DNA of 64,000 bases from Sabellastarte sp. h YS-2021 (lineage: Eukaryota > Annelida > Polychaeta > Sabellida > Sabellidae). The notes under the pieces are model-generated. The model had not been told where the DNA came from. It saw nothing but the letters and a program-made list of their open reading frames with translations, and did not search any database. Positions 45,457-57,295 of this stretch are shown piece by piece. A program made the translations under genes and the position numbers. The stretch lies in NCBI GenBank assembly GCA_964017235.1, contig OZ024934.1:89246706-89310705 (forward strand). Direction: 5' to 3'. Every line of letters starts with the position of its first letter. Position 1 is the first letter of the stretch.

Positions 45457-46036
45457 AAAAAATAGCATCAGAGATGCCCGTACACCACAGCCCAGGGAAA
45501 TAGTTTTCAACACCATGAGATATAGAAAAAGTGACACAGTTCAAAGATCAGGAGACTTTCAGAGCAAACAGTATGACATCATGTTGCATACCTACACCCT
45601 CTAACCAATGTCCCTACCAAGTATCAACTTCCTACACCTTACGTTTTTCTGAGATATAGCCAGGACAAGATTTTAATGCTGAAGGTCACTATGGCAAGGT
45701 CAAAGGTCAAATCAGGCTCACACCACGATGTTGCAAAGATACACCCCTTAGCCATGTCCCTACCAAGTATCAACCTTCTAAAAATTACGGTTTCTCAGAT
45801 ATACCCCAGACAAGATTTTCAAACGCAAGGTCACTACAGTAACATCAAAGGTCAAATCAAGGTTGCACCTTGACGTGGCATACTTTCACCCCCATACTAA
45901 TGGCCCTACCAAGCATCACCATCTTACACCACACAGTTTCTGAGATACAGCCTGATGATCTGACCGCCTGCCCATTGGGCAGATACGAAGGATGAAAAAA
46001 TACCCACACAGTCCTTAAAGGCTGTGGGGTAAAAAT
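45457..46036 (+). mobile_element. Helitron-like satellite element, family D
   Basis: The 5' stem-loop GCATC 45465-45469 / GATGC 45473-45477 is followed by subterminal motif TACACCACAGCC (45481-45492); the fragment at 61803 has TACCCCACAGCC. The right end pairs CCCACA with TGTGGG around a loop and closes with GGCTGTGGGGTA then AAAA, so its 3' arm matches the 5' motif reversed. A second hairpin, CTGCCCATTGGGCAG, is at 45968-45982. The core is about three ~130-bp repeats with GGTCAAAGGTCAAATCA. Only 580 bp and non-coding. Confidence 0.65.
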
Positions 46037-46572
46037 AAGCCAAAATGAGTAAGTTTGAGATACCAAAGAGCAAAAAGGAAAGACCACCAGAATTGTCAAA
46101 ACCGTCCAATGATAACCCACAATATCCAATCCACCCTTCTATTCCCTTTCCAGTATGTATCTGCTTACTAGCTCATGGCAGGCTTTTCAAACATTTAAAA
46201 AGAAATCAGCCACAAGATAAACATAGTGGACAGGCTGTGAAATGTTCTCGTGAAGATGGAAGAACCCACAAGTAAAGCACATTGAACCAGAAAAGAACAA
46301 ATTTTGCACTTGTTTGTGGCTTCTGGAGGCCAGCATGGAAAAGTGTGAACTTGGTGTTAGTAATCTCCAGCTGAGAACGGGCCACAGCTTGGTGGTACAG
46401 AAAGGCTGCTTATTTTCAAAGAAACGGAATAATCACCATCTTGTTTTTCAAAATGAAGCCAAAATAATTCCTAGGCAAGCTGTTGGGATAAAGAATGAGC
46501 TGCTAAATGAGCACAATTTCAGTCACCTTGTTTTTACGGACTATCTCTCAATCAGTCAATTAACTATGTCCT

Positions 46573-47250
46573 GGGCTTGTATTCACAAAGATTCTTATTC
46601 TTAGAATTAGTCTTATTCTTAGAATTTTTCTTAGGATTGTCGTTTTTCTTAGAAAAAATTCTAAGAATAAGAATTTTCATATTCACAAAGATTCTTATTC
46701 TTAGAACCACATTTATTCTTAGAATTTTTCTAAGAATGGTTTTTATTCTTAAAAGTTTACTAAGAATAAGAATTTGCTATCCACAAAGATTCTTATTCTT
46801 AGGATATTCTAAGAATTTGTTTAAATCTAAGACTGGCACATAACATGCTTAACTTAAGAAAAATAGTTGTTTTGTTGAATATAGTGCAGCAACTTATTGC
46901 AAATCGACATCCAGAACTGAGTGTTACATTTTAAGTTGTCAAATGTGTGCACTGTACTAAAATGCAGCCTCTTTATATGATTTCAAAAATTTCTAAGTTT
47001 CTGTTCACACATGCCAAGATCTTTATTCTCAAGGATTTTAAGAAGTTTCTGAGAATTACCCTTAGTCTAAGAAAAATTCTAAGAATTGCATACATTTCTT
47101 TTACTTCTATTCTTAGAATTATTCTTAGCTAAGAATTGTTTTGTGAATAGGATTTTATTCTAAGAATAAGAAAATTCTTAGCATAAAATTTTTCTTAGAC
47201 TTAAGTGTAATTCTAAGAAAAATTCTAAGAATCTTTGTGAATACAGACCC
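46573..47250. mobile_element. TIR element without ORF, 678 bp
   Basis: Ends GGGCTTGTATTCACAAAGAT and ATCTTTGTGAATACAGACCC are inverted repeats. Interior copies of ATTCACAAAGATTCTTATTC at 46680 and 46783 give a ~105-bp tandem structure at the left. Related in plan and sequence to 15924-17333. Confidence 0.75.
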
Positions 47251-47854
47251 TGATTGAAATGAAAATCATCTTGTGTTTATACTTTGATGTGAAGAAAGTG
47301 CTTGCCAAATTTGTTTGATCTTTATTTTGTACATTTTGAGAATATCTGGTGATAAGGAAGTACAAGAAAAAAAACTGATTAGGTGAATTTAATTAAGTTC
47401 AAAGGTCAAATTCAAGGTTAACATTTTACCCATGTCTGCAGATGATAACTGCCCAAAACGATTTTAATAGGTCTAATATTAAGAGAGAGTGTATTCTGTC
47501 TCAAAACAGGAAGCAAAACAATAAGCATCTCCTTTGCAAGAGATCCTTTAAATATGACTAGTATGACAGTCACAAGATTGCCAGATGTGCATTAAAAAGA
47601 TTATGTCATCTGCTACAGGCAACTGTACTATCGTACTATTTATTGAATGATGAAACTAGGTACAATTACAAGAAAATAATAAACTCTTTGCAAAATGCCA
47701 ATGAGCATTAAATTGTGATTTTACAGTATAAGACAGTTAATTAAGTAACACTTTCTCTGCCAAATTACTCAAGAGACACGAACAGTAAGGTGAATTATAC
47801 AACCAGTCAAACAGTGACATTCCCAGCAACTGCGCTTTATTTCTACTCTCTTAC

Positions 47855-47913
47855 CTCATTCAAGGGCAGATTGATATTATCATCCAGATTGAAAACAGTT
47901 AACTTCTCTTTGG
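47855..47913 (-). CDS. Candidate internal exon, unknown protein
   Basis: 59 nt on the minus strand end in a good donor (AATGAG|GTAAGA). The open frame encodes KEKLTVFNLDDNINLPLNE, which has protein-like composition. The upstream AG (forward 47914-47915) lacks a clear pyrimidine tract. No domain is recognised. It lies on the same strand as the cytochrome b5 reductase gene but 34 kb upstream of its known exons, so it would belong to another gene. Chance cannot be excluded. Confidence 0.3.
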
Positions 47914-48599
47914 CTCAACCTAAATTTCGATATTCAGAAAGGATACTTTGGATACACTCAAAATTGTAGCTACGTTATTCGGCGTCTATTTTATTAAATG
48001 ACAGAACTCATTCAACTATCAATTTGATTTCATTAATTAAAAAGGTGTATTTAACACTGGATGTTTCTGTTATTTCTGTGAATATTGAACGAAGAATATT
48101 TTTTTTTTGTGAAATGCAAATGGTTGATGAACATTATTTCTGTGAACTGAAAATATTACTGTGAACCAATGCAATTAAGACTATGTTAAAATAAAAGAAG
48201 TCCAGGACTATTTTTGTGGGTTCATTGATGTCAATCATTAGACTAAAATAAGATCCCATTGTCCAGTGTCCACAACATTAACGATGGATACTCTCTTACA
48301 AGAAAAAAACTTTATCTCAGCCAAGCGATTAATTAAGACTCTACCAAGGCAAAGGCATTAGAAACTGTGAAAAAGAACAAATTAGATTAGGATAAAAACG
48401 AGGTTTTTACTCATGTCTGATATGTCAAAACTCAATAAAGTTTTGGCAGGAGTTTTACACAGCCCCGGTTAGTATTGCTGGCGCAATGCTTTCAAATCAT
48501 TCACGTATAGGTTTACATCTTTTTTATCACAAGCATTGATGGTAAAAACACACAGGGATCGTTGAGTACTCTGTCAATGGCATCATCGATATCCACTGT

Positions 48600-51043
48600 T
48601 GTCACACTTTATTTGCAGAATCCAAATTTAGCATGTGGATGTAACTGGTCCTCAAGGTGTGCCACGTTTTAAGGTGACCTTAAACTCTCACCTATAAAAG
48701 AATTTCATTCAGTTAAAAATTTTTCATTGCCAGACAGTATCTCAAAAATAGCTTGACAGATTTAATTCAACTTTGGTAAGTGAACATATCTAGGCCTCAA
48801 ATATGTGCCATATTTGAAGGTGATCTTTAAACTCTGGATCCATTCCATTAAAAGAATTATATTGAGTTCAAATTCTGCTATGTTGCAGAGTACAATAAAA
48901 ATGTCTTGAAATACTTCATTCAAATTATGAATATTTATGTAACTGGCCTTAGTTCAATACATTAAGGTAACTTTAAACTCCCACCAAATTGGCAGCAATA
49001 GCAGAATAATATTCTCTTAAACTTTGGACAGCATCTCAAATGCTGTGCAGTTGAATCTTAGCAGATTTAATTTGTGGATGTAGCAATTAAGCCTGGAAAA
49101 ACCTACGTGGCAAAATTACATCACGTTTAAGGTTAGTACAATTCTTTGTATGTTTGGATGATATTTCACAATATTTTGTCATTGAAATTAAACAGATGTA
49201 CACATATCTAGACGTTATTGTAAGGCTACTATCAAGTCGTGATAGTTTTTTAAACATAAAACATATTTAATAAAAAAACCTTAACCTTAAACTGTTTTGT
49301 GTGAACTGGGAGTGATATAATGTTGGTGTCGTCATCACACTTCATTTCCAGACAGTACATCAAAACCTGATGGATAAATTCAATTTTGGCATACGGTGTA
49401 ACCACTCACGGAGATGTACATTCTCTTAAGGTGACCTCAAACTACCACTACTAGCATAATTTAAGTTGTTTTTATTTTCGTTTCTGGACAGTGTCTCAAA
49501 TAGGACTCTGGATTCAATTCAAATTTTTGAGTTGAGGGATACAATATTTTAAAGGGGCCACGGTGGTATAGTGGTAACACTCTCGCCCCCCACCTCTGAG
49601 GTTGGCGGTTCAAACCCCAAATCCTATGTGGGGAGGATGGTAGATTCTCACCGATGGTCGGCAGTTTACAGTACAGAACCTTGACTAACTGTATGTATAG
49701 GTTTCCTAGCTCTGCCCAGAAAAATAACTGTTGTGATATGACCTATACAGTGTTGAAAGCGACATTACAAGCCAAATAAATAAATAAATATAATATTTTA
49801 AATCATTTTGTCTCTCTGCTGAGTATACTCTTGCCTTTCCTCTGCCTCACACTTAATTGTTTCTCATTCACTGGAACAATATTTTAGGTATATCCGCCAA
49901 GTTTGGTTGGTGGGGGTGGGGGGTGGGGTGTTAATTATTGGATTTATTGCTTGTTTGCAATTTAGTGGGTGCTTAACATTTAAAAACTGTATAAATTTTA
50001 TCCAAATGTTATGTTTGGTGCAAGAGGACTTGGAATGATTATGTTTTGGCAACAATTGGTAACAACTGTTCCTATGACAAGACTTTTTTCTATTTTTTTT
50101 TTTACTTTGTGGATATTTTACATTCACAAACCGTACACAAATAGTAACCAAATTTTGGGGATATGTTTGTCTGAAGGAGAATGGAATTAATATAACCTTT
50201 TGGCAATATCTTGCAACAAGTGTTGTCATGGCAACCATTTCACGTTCCAAAAGAGACTCTCTAGATTCCATTAAATTCCTTTCAGTAACAAGGCCTACAG
50301 GGGTTTCGGTCTACTTGCGTGAGAAATTATTTTGGAGCAATTTATCCACAATGATCTGCAGTACGTTTCGTTGCCCAACTTGATTGTTTCTATTCCATGT
50401 CTCAAAAAGGGCTGGACAGATTAATTCAAGTTTTGTGTGTGTATGTAACTGGTCACAGCGGTGAGCTTAAAACTTTATTGAAAATGTAAATTCTGACTAA
50501 TAATATAAACATAAAAATAAACTGAAGTGCTCAATAAGTCAGCAAGTGATGTTCACACTGGTTAATGTGATGATACGCCTTACACAATAATATTGAATGG
50601 TGTTATTCTGTTTCAAAAGTGATTTATTGAACTTTCTCATCAGAGGCTCAATATTTTACATTTTTATAATTTTAAATAGCTTGTTACATTTCCTATCTAA
50701 ATGTAACTTTTTTGAAGGACTACCATATCTTAGGGGAACCTTCAACTCCCAATAATAACAATTATTTCATGATTCCAAGCATTATCTCAAAATAACTCCA
50801 TGTATTAAATTCAATATTGTATATGGAATTTACTGATATTGTAAAGGTGTGGCCTGCATTAAGTTGACATGAAACATACAGTAATAACAGAGTTACTGTA
50901 ACTTTTTTCGTTTTCATAAATTATGTCAAAAATTTCCTCACAGATTTAATTCAAATAAAGCATATGGATATATACAACTAATCAAAAATTAACTAGTTGA
51001 CAGATTTCATTAAAATTGAAAATTTTAATTACTTAAATGTAGC
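48600..51043 (+). repeat. Degenerate tandem repeats
   Basis: Diverged units with GACAGTATCTCAAAAATAGC, ACAGATTTAATTCAACTTTG and AAGGTGACCTTAAACTC at irregular 130-300 bp steps (for example 48735, 49025, 49352, 49486). The SINE at 49554 and the DIRS at 51044 interrupt it, and one unit continues beyond the DIRS at 57365-57420 (CCAGTATCTCAAAATGTCTC). Confidence 0.65.
49554..49791 (+). mobile_element. tRNA-derived SINE, full-length, with 11-bp target duplication
   Basis: The head GGGGCCACGGTGGTATAGTG (A-box-like TGGTATAGTGG) and GGCGGTTCAAACCCC (B box) are tRNA-like, closest by eye to tRNA-Gly. A body with TCGGCAGTTTACAGTACAG follows, then an AAATAAATAAATA tail. AATATTTTAAA flanks both ends (49543-49553 and 49792-49802). 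Confidence 0.9.
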
Positions 51044-51055
51044 TTTTATAAGCTA

Positions 51056-51212
51056 CAAGCTTACCATGTGGGACTGTATGCTGATCTCGGATGGCCGCAA
51101 GGCATCAAGCCAACATCTAAGAAAAATAGACATTTATAGTTGGCCGTAGCCTCAAGTTGTCCTCTCGTGGTACACTTTGAAATCTCGTCCTACTTTCTCG
51201 TTGAAATTTTTT
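51056..51212. repeat. Left inverted terminal repeat of DIRS-B
   Basis: TTACCATGTGGGACTGTATG, then CTAAGAAAAATAGACATTTA and TTTGAAATCTCGTCCTACTT. The reverse complement of 57136-57285 gives the same sequence with about 5 percent differences. Confidence 0.92.
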
Positions 51213-51265
51213 AAACCTTACCCCTCAGCTGTAATACAGTGGAGAGGCAGGGTGGGACTCTTCTC

Positions 51266-51357
51266 AGTCCCACATGGTAAGTTTGTAGCTTATAAAATTT
51301 TCAATTTTATTGCGCTACAATAGCTTACCATGTGGGACTGTATGCTGAATCCAACAG
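51266..51357. repeat. Internal complementary region of DIRS-B
   Basis: The first half, CAGTCCCACATGGTAAGTTT/GTAGCTTATAAA, is the reverse complement of the outer left end (51044-51078). The second half, TTTTATTGCGCTACAATAGC/TTACCATGTGGG, is the reverse complement of the outer right end (57258-57293). The two outer ends are thus represented joined, as needed for the DIRS circular intermediate. Confidence 0.9.
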
Positions 51358-51790
51358 CACGGTGGAGGGATTACAGCTGAGATTTGAAGATATGTCAATT
51401 TTTCTTAGATTTTGAAGTAATAGATTAGAATGAATGTTAGAAATACCAGTCTGAGTCTTGTTTACAGAGCCCCAATCCCGAAGACCAGGCCTGTGAAGAG
51501 CCAAAAACCTGAATGGAATGAGTGACAGTGCTAAAAACTGTCAAGATGTTTTGATTGCAGGAGAGAAGTGCAGCTGTGCTCACTTTTTAGAAGTGTAAGG
51601 GCCCATTATTGCCCATCAACGAGTGAAAAACCAGCCCAATGGTTGGAATTCTCATAAATTTTTGCCACCAAATATGAGATTAATGACAACTTTGATGAGT
51701 CCCTAATACATGTATACTAGATAAACTAAAAATAAAAAATGACCTTACCCGTAACATCTTGAGAGGTAAACCTATACCTAGACCCTGGGA

Positions 51791-53090
51791 TTAGACTCCT
51801 GAAGACTTGGTTGTAGCAGATGTGCCCCCCTTCTTTTCTTTCCGAGGATACCTGGTCTGAGGGGAAGGATCTAAGACTTGTTGTGCCGCCACCACTGGTC
51901 GTAGATACATATTGTTGTCGTCTGACCAAGTAAGGTCTTTTAGGTAAAAATTTGTAAATGTGTTGTGAGCTTTGCAGTGACAGGCTTGCATGATTTGGTC
52001 CACCGATACCCCGCAAAGGCCCTAATGTCATGCACTTTAACTTGGACGAAGTCCAAGGCTTGTTGGTCTGCTTGTTTATAACAAAGTAGAATGGTTTGTT
52101 TCAACCAAGAAGAGAGAGTAGCGGGTCTGATGTCTGAGGTATGTCCTTTCTTGAAGGAGATGAAAAGGAAGGATCGAGACCCTCTCAAGTCTTTGGTCTT
52201 TGATCCAAATAGTACCTCAGGGCCCACACCGGACACAAGGTCCTGTCCTCTTTGAATTGTCTATCTACAATGGTAGTCAAAGCAGAAATAGTCACTGGAG
52301 ACACACTTTGAGAACCTTCTCTTGCTAGTTGGTTTTTGGCTATGAAGTCAGAAGAAGGGAACAAGGCAACCTTTTCCCATTGGCCTAGATTAGATACTTT
52401 GTTTGTGACCCAGGCATGGATTTCGCTGCGGCACTTGCTGGAGGCCAAAGCTAGCAAGAAAGCAGTTTAGAGAGTAAGATGTTTGAGGTCTGTGTCTTTC
52501 ATAGGCTCGAAGGGTGCTTTTGTGAGCTCATTGAGAACAACAGAAAGGTTCCATTTTGGAAGATTCCTGGAAATTTTGGGACAATCCCTGTGAAAACTGG
52601 AGAGTAACCTGTGAAGGTCTGAAACTTGTGCAATATGGTGCCCCGCTAGGCCCAAAGTGTCAACAATGGCCGTCCTGTAACCATCGATGGTCGAGGGGCG
52701 CCTGTTTAGATCTTGGTACAGGTACATGGAAAAGTCTGAGACTTGTTTCACAGATGGAGTGGAGAAATCCACCGAATTTTCTCTGCACCATTTCTCAAAT
52801 AGGGCCCAGTTTGACTTGTAGATGGTCCTTGTTGATGACCTCTGAGGGGCAGCAATTCTCTCTGCCACCTCCACAGAGAAGCCTTGTTCTTGGAGCTGTC
52901 CACTCCTAGACACCAGGCGTGGAGGTTGAGATGTTGTGGATTGCTGTGAAACACATAATTGTGGGACTGTTTGAGAAGAGTTGTTGACACCGAAAGTTGC
53001 AGTGGGAGCTCTGTTGAGAGCTGCACTAGGTCCCAAAACCAGGGCATCCCTGGCCAGCCTGGGGCTATTACGATGATCAGCCAATGGCAT
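51791..53090 (-). pseudogene. DIRS-B tyrosine recombinase, broken
   Basis: The N-terminal core-binding region (52467-53090) has STRTIYKSNWALFEKW and RPSTIDGYRTAIVDTLG. An in-frame stop at about 52465 precedes the catalytic part with the first arginine (ASSKCRSEIHAW, 52400-52457). HDIRAFA (HxxR) follows at 52000-52035. A deletion of about seven codons plus a frame change then separates HDIRAFA from QACHCKAHNTFTNFYLKD (51791-52003), where the nucleophilic tyrosine is present. The catalytic set R, HxxR, Y can be recognised but not in one frame. This recombinase would integrate the circular cDNA. Confidence 0.85.
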
Positions 53091-53255
53091 TGACTGATTT
53101 TTTGGATCACCTGTGAAGGAGAGCTGTCAGAGGGTAAGCATAGGCAGTGGGACCCGTCCAGTTTAAATTCAGAGCATCTATGTCCCAAGCCTTTGGGTCT
53201 GGGACAGGAGATATCTACAATGTAAGTTTGAGTTTCAGATGAGTGGTAAATAGAT

Positions 53256-53700
53256 CTACATGAGGAGTGAACCACTTTTGACAGATCTCTTTGAACACCT
53301 GCGGATGCAGTGACCATTCTGTTGACTGCACTTGGTTGGACCATCACATTCAGACACCCTGGAATGTGTCTGGCTTTTGATGTTATGTGATAGTGATGGC
53401 ACCATGTCATGATCTTCCACAGGAGAGCGCACATCTCTGCTGAGTGAGTTCCACCTTGTTTGTTTATGTAGGCTACCACTGTTGAGTTGTCTGTTGCAAC
53501 TAGCACTGTTTGGTTCTGGCACTGGTCTTTGAAGCTTTGAAGGGCCAGGGAAAGCGCCTTCAACTCTAGGATGTTTATGTGTAGCCTTTTTCCCAGTCTG
53601 ACCCTTTGACCACTTGATCTAAGTGAGCGCCACAACCTTCATTTTATGCGTCTCTAAATAGTTAGATACTGTGGTTTTTCAGATGAAGGTCTGCACCTCT
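53256..53700 (-). pseudogene. DIRS-B RNase H, broken
   Basis: HINILELKALSLALQSF holds the catalytic glutamate. VLVATDNSTVVAYINKQGG holds the second aspartate, and ARHIPGCLNVM follows. Upstream, the block expected to read DAS...GAHL appears at about 53600-53660 as DA, stop, NEGCGAHLDQ, in a different frame. So both a stop and a frameshift disable it. RNase H would remove the RNA template during cDNA synthesis. It sits between RT and recombinase as in other DIRS elements. Confidence 0.82.
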
Positions 53701-53850
53701 CATCACGTTTGAGGGATTTTGCCACCAGTCTAGGTGTGCTCCAATGGCTTCTGTCCAAGGAAGGAGGCTGTCCAGCGACTGAGGATATCTTCAGTGCTCC
53801 TTGAGGTGAAACTGAAAGGGCCTCATGTGAAGGCATCCCTCCGGGTCCAT

Positions 53851-54728
53851 TTATTCCATTGAGGCAAGCAACCCAATTAGCGACATCAAACATCTTGCAG
53901 TCAAACCATGTTTTGACTTGAGTCTTAGGATCAAATCCCGAAGTTTGAGCCATCTCTCTTGAGTGGGTTTTACAAGGGCTGAATCTAGATGGTATTTGTA
54001 GCCCACAAACGAAAACACCTGAGTAGGTTTCAGTTCTGATTTTTCCTGATTTATTATCCGACCCAAGGACTGGGTTAAGTCTACTTGGGTTTCACTTGGG
54101 CTTCCTCCAGAGACTGGGACCTGATCAGCCAGTCGTCCAGGTATTGGTGAACTCTGAGTCTTCTGGAGAGGGCCATCAGCTTCACTTCCTTTACAATCTT
54201 TGTAAAGACCTGGGGGGCTATGGCTAGTCCAAACGGGAGGGAGGTGAACTGAAACACCTGGGACCTGTAGCAAAACCTTAGATATTTCCTTGAGTTTGGA
54301 TGGATGGGGATGTGAAGGTAAGCGTCTGACAGGTCTATCGACGTTACCCATTTCCCTGGAATCAGGGAGGTCCTGATGGACTCTGGAGTTTCCATTTTGT
54401 ACTTTTCTATGTGTAGAAAAGTGTTGAGCCTGCTTAGGTCTATGACTGGCCTCCATCTTTGGTGAGGCTTGGGTACTAGAAACAGGCGACTGTAAAACCT
54501 GCGAGATTTTACATTTTCCACCCTTTCAAATGCGTTCTGTGACAGAACAGACTGGATACAAGTGGCCAGAGCTTGGTCTTTTGGATGGGCCTTGTACTCT
54601 GACAGAATCAGAGGGAATCTGACCAAATTTGGTTTTGAAAGGAATGGCAGTACGTAGCCATTGGTGATAATGTTTAACACGTTGGATGAACATTTGTTTG
54701 CCAGTCTCTTCTGAAAGAATGGAGGCAA
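53851..54728 (-). pseudogene. DIRS-B reverse transcriptase, one frameshift
   Basis: The main frame (54081-54728) contains FYSRLFLVPKPHQRWRPVID, motif A SIDLSDAYLHIPIHP with the first aspartate, motif B FTSLPFGLAIAPQVFTK, and motif C HQYLDDWLI with the catalytic YLDD. All three catalytic aspartates are retained. About 20 codons after YLDD the reading moves to another frame (53851-54080), which has FSFVGYKYHLDSALVKPTQ and LTARCLMSLIGLLASME, the usual connection to RNase H. This is the best preserved domain in the window. Confidence 0.92.
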
Positions 54729-54764
54729 CCTCCTACTGGTGGACTGAGGGAGGCTTTTAAGGAG

Positions 54765-56925
54765 TCATTGGGGAAAGGGGTTTCCATGCCCTCGCCCCCT
54801 ATTGTGGGGTCGAAAACGACCCCTGGAGCCTCTGAAGTTCAGTTTCCCCCTACCTGAGGAAAAAGATTGATTACTGCTTTGTGAGGAGTTGCCCCCATAG
54901 GGGCCTTTCCTGTAGGAGCCTCTTTTCTTGTTGTGGGAACCACGAAAGGGCTTATAGGGTCCAAAACCCTGAGAGTCTTTAGAGGTGCCTTTTTTGAGGA
55001 GGAAGTCTTCACCTTCCTTCACAAGTTGAGACTTGAACAAGGAGGAATGCCAAAAGGGCGAATTCCTGAGTTCTTGGCATCTTGTTTCCCCTAAATGTGA
55101 TTGCAAAAGGGTCATTTCGACTTCGCGCCTAAGCAAGCCAGTGTTACAATAGTATATAGTTCCCTCTGGAGTATATGGGCTAGGGATTTGCTGAGGCATG
55201 TGAGAGCCCTGTGTTGAATAAGAACAGTTTTATTCCAAAAGTCTAAGTAGTCACAGGCTTACTCATATCCACGTTTTGCTGCTTTTTCAGGATTGGCACA
55301 TTTTTGGATCTGAGACTTAACCCTCTTGAAGGTTGACTTCAGACTATGTTGGTACTTCTCAAGAGAGGCATTGCAGGAGGAAGAAGTCTTAGCAAAGGCA
55401 GCAGTAAAATTTAGAGTGGAGATGTTTTGCCTAGCTTGGTGTTCCAACTCCTTAAGAATTGGTAGGGGAACCTTGCCCATAGGGGCCCCAGGGGGTTTTG
55501 GAGTAATACAGATTTTTGCAAAATCTGTATTCAACTCCTGTATTTTCTCCTCATAACAAGGCTCTCCCACTTTGTACCACTTTGTAGTGGAAGGAGGAGG
55601 TTTGATGTATTTACCCTCAGGTAAAGTAGCGGCCTGAAAATCATGTCAAAGGCATCTTTGATAACTGAGCTGAGTGGTAGCATAGAGGAAGGACTTCTAG
55701 GTCTGAGCTCTTGACAGCCTTTTTCATCATCCAGACCCATAACGGAAGTTGAGGACCTAGGCATAGACTCCCTGGGGTCAGGGAGGGAATGAATGCGCCT
55801 GAATGTGTCCACTTCTTCCGCATATTGGGAGGAAATGTCAGACAGAGCTACTTCCCTATAATAAGGGGGGTCTGGATCATGTTGAGGTTGGTCTTGGTCA
55901 GAGAGAGCCCCAGAGGGCTGAGCCCCAGATGGCTTTGAAGACCTGTGTCTGGTTGAAGAGGACTGATCCTCTTCTGAGGAAGATGACACATATCTGGACC
56001 TGACCTTATGTCTACTCTTATCAGCATGTTTTTCAGGTTTAGTAGATGGAATCTGAGGTTCATCAGATCCATCATTGTATTGATCCGAGGCAGACCTCGG
56101 TTCAACCTCATGCCTACTGTGAGAGTGAGAGAGTTTTTTAGGTTTATCTGAGACCTTCTTAGAAGGTTCCTGGGATGCATTAGAATTCTGATCCGATGCA
56201 TTATGAGGATCAGATCCGAGACGTGGAGGAAGTGCTGGACCATAGTCCACATCCATATCCTCGGTCTGAGAGGTAGTTCTAGATCTCGGAGGGGGTAGAT
56301 CCAGCACTAGATGAGGGTCCAGGCTTAGAAGCTGAGGCCGAGGTCTGATCCACCTCTGTTTGTTTTTTAGTAGTCAATTCCTCTCGGATTGACTGAAAAG
56401 CTCCTAACATAGATGCCTGGAAAGAACCCATTTGCTACTGTAAATGGATGTTTAGTGTGTTACCCAGGGATTTCTCTAAATTTGATTCTATTTTCTGCTG
56501 TAAGGCAGTACCTGGGGTGGGTGGGACAGTCTTTGCTGGCGTTTTGAGAGACAATGAACTGAAGGGTAGGGGTTGTGGATGCGGAGGTGATGTAAATAAG
56601 TTATCAGCAGCACTCTCAAGGTCTGAATTGGAATCAGTAAATGAATCCACGTCATCCCCTGGAAGATCTAGTTCATCGGCCTTTGAACTAGTAGTGCGGC
56701 TCTTTTGCTTTTTAATATAACGTTTTCTTTGTGAGATCTTCAACATTTGTTCTTATGTGAAAGAAGCACATATTTGACACAGATTTTCAAAAGTGACACA
56801 GGTGTCATCACCCTTGCCAGATTACCTACAGGTAGGGCAGTAATTATGTGTGTCAAATGGGAAGCAAAGTGCCTACACTTGCCAGATCTCAGCTTGTCTT
56901 TATTCGTTTGGTGGGTAGACATTTT
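54765..56925 (-). pseudogene. DIRS-B Gag-like protein, broken
   Basis: A likely start at about 56922 (MSTHQTNKDKLRSGKCRHFA) leads into blocks in different frames. A Ser/Thr/Pro-rich block lies at 56435-56746. A Ser/Asp/Arg-rich block (55531-56307) has SSSEEDQSSSTRHRSSK. A helical block (55259-55570) has LKELEHQARQNISTLNF. The tail (54765-55199) ends in RG repeats (GRGKLNFRGSRGRF), suggesting nucleic-acid binding. No enzyme motif. It is the first unit, followed at once by RT. Assignment as Gag rests on position and composition. Confidence 0.65.
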
Positions 56926-57135
56926 GAAACGCAATAAAAGACGTCTAAAAAAGCCTGAATGAGAAAAACTCAAAACACGAAAATATAAAGAAAAATACTT
57001 ATCCTGTCAAAATGGAAATTTTACAGAATAATCTATGATATATATTAAAACAAATGACCATACCATCCAACGATATGAGAAATAGATGAAAATATCTGTG
57101 TAAACAACAGACGCTACATATCCACGCTGCCAACG

Positions 57136-57295
57136 AGAAAGTAGGATGAGATTTCAAAGTGTACCACAAGAGGACAACTTGAGGCTACGGCCAAATATAA
57201 ATGTCTATTTTTCTTAGACGTTGGCCTGATGCCTTGCGGCCATCAGAGATCAGCATACAGTCCCACATGGTAAGCTATTGTAGTGCAATAAAATT
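57136..57295. repeat. Right inverted terminal repeat of DIRS-B
   Basis: Partner of 51056-51212, ending CCCACATGGTAAGCTATTG/TAGTGCAATAAAATTG. The outermost ~20 bp differ from the left end and are represented only in the internal complementary region. Confidence 0.9.

Larger units (their letters stand above)
51044..57295 (-). mobile_element. DIRS retrotransposon, family B, near full length
   Basis: A 6.25-kb element with inverted terminal repeats, an internal complementary region, and in minus-strand order Gag (54765-56925), RT (53851-54728), RNase H (53256-53700) and tyrosine recombinase (51791-53090). Termini (TTACCATGTGGGACTGTATG) differ completely from family A. All coding units are broken by stops or frameshifts, but the order and motifs are complete. 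It lies within the older repeats of 48.6-51.0 and 57.3 kb. Confidence 0.92.

Noticed and set aside
49554..49625. Functional tRNA gene
   Set aside because: A and B boxes are present but the sequence continues into a SINE body and A-rich tail with a target duplication. No proper acceptor stem.
51726..57295. Endogenous retrovirus or LTR retrotransposon
   Set aside because: No LTRs, protease, DDE integrase or envelope. Tyrosine recombinase, inverted termini and internal complementary region identify DIRS.
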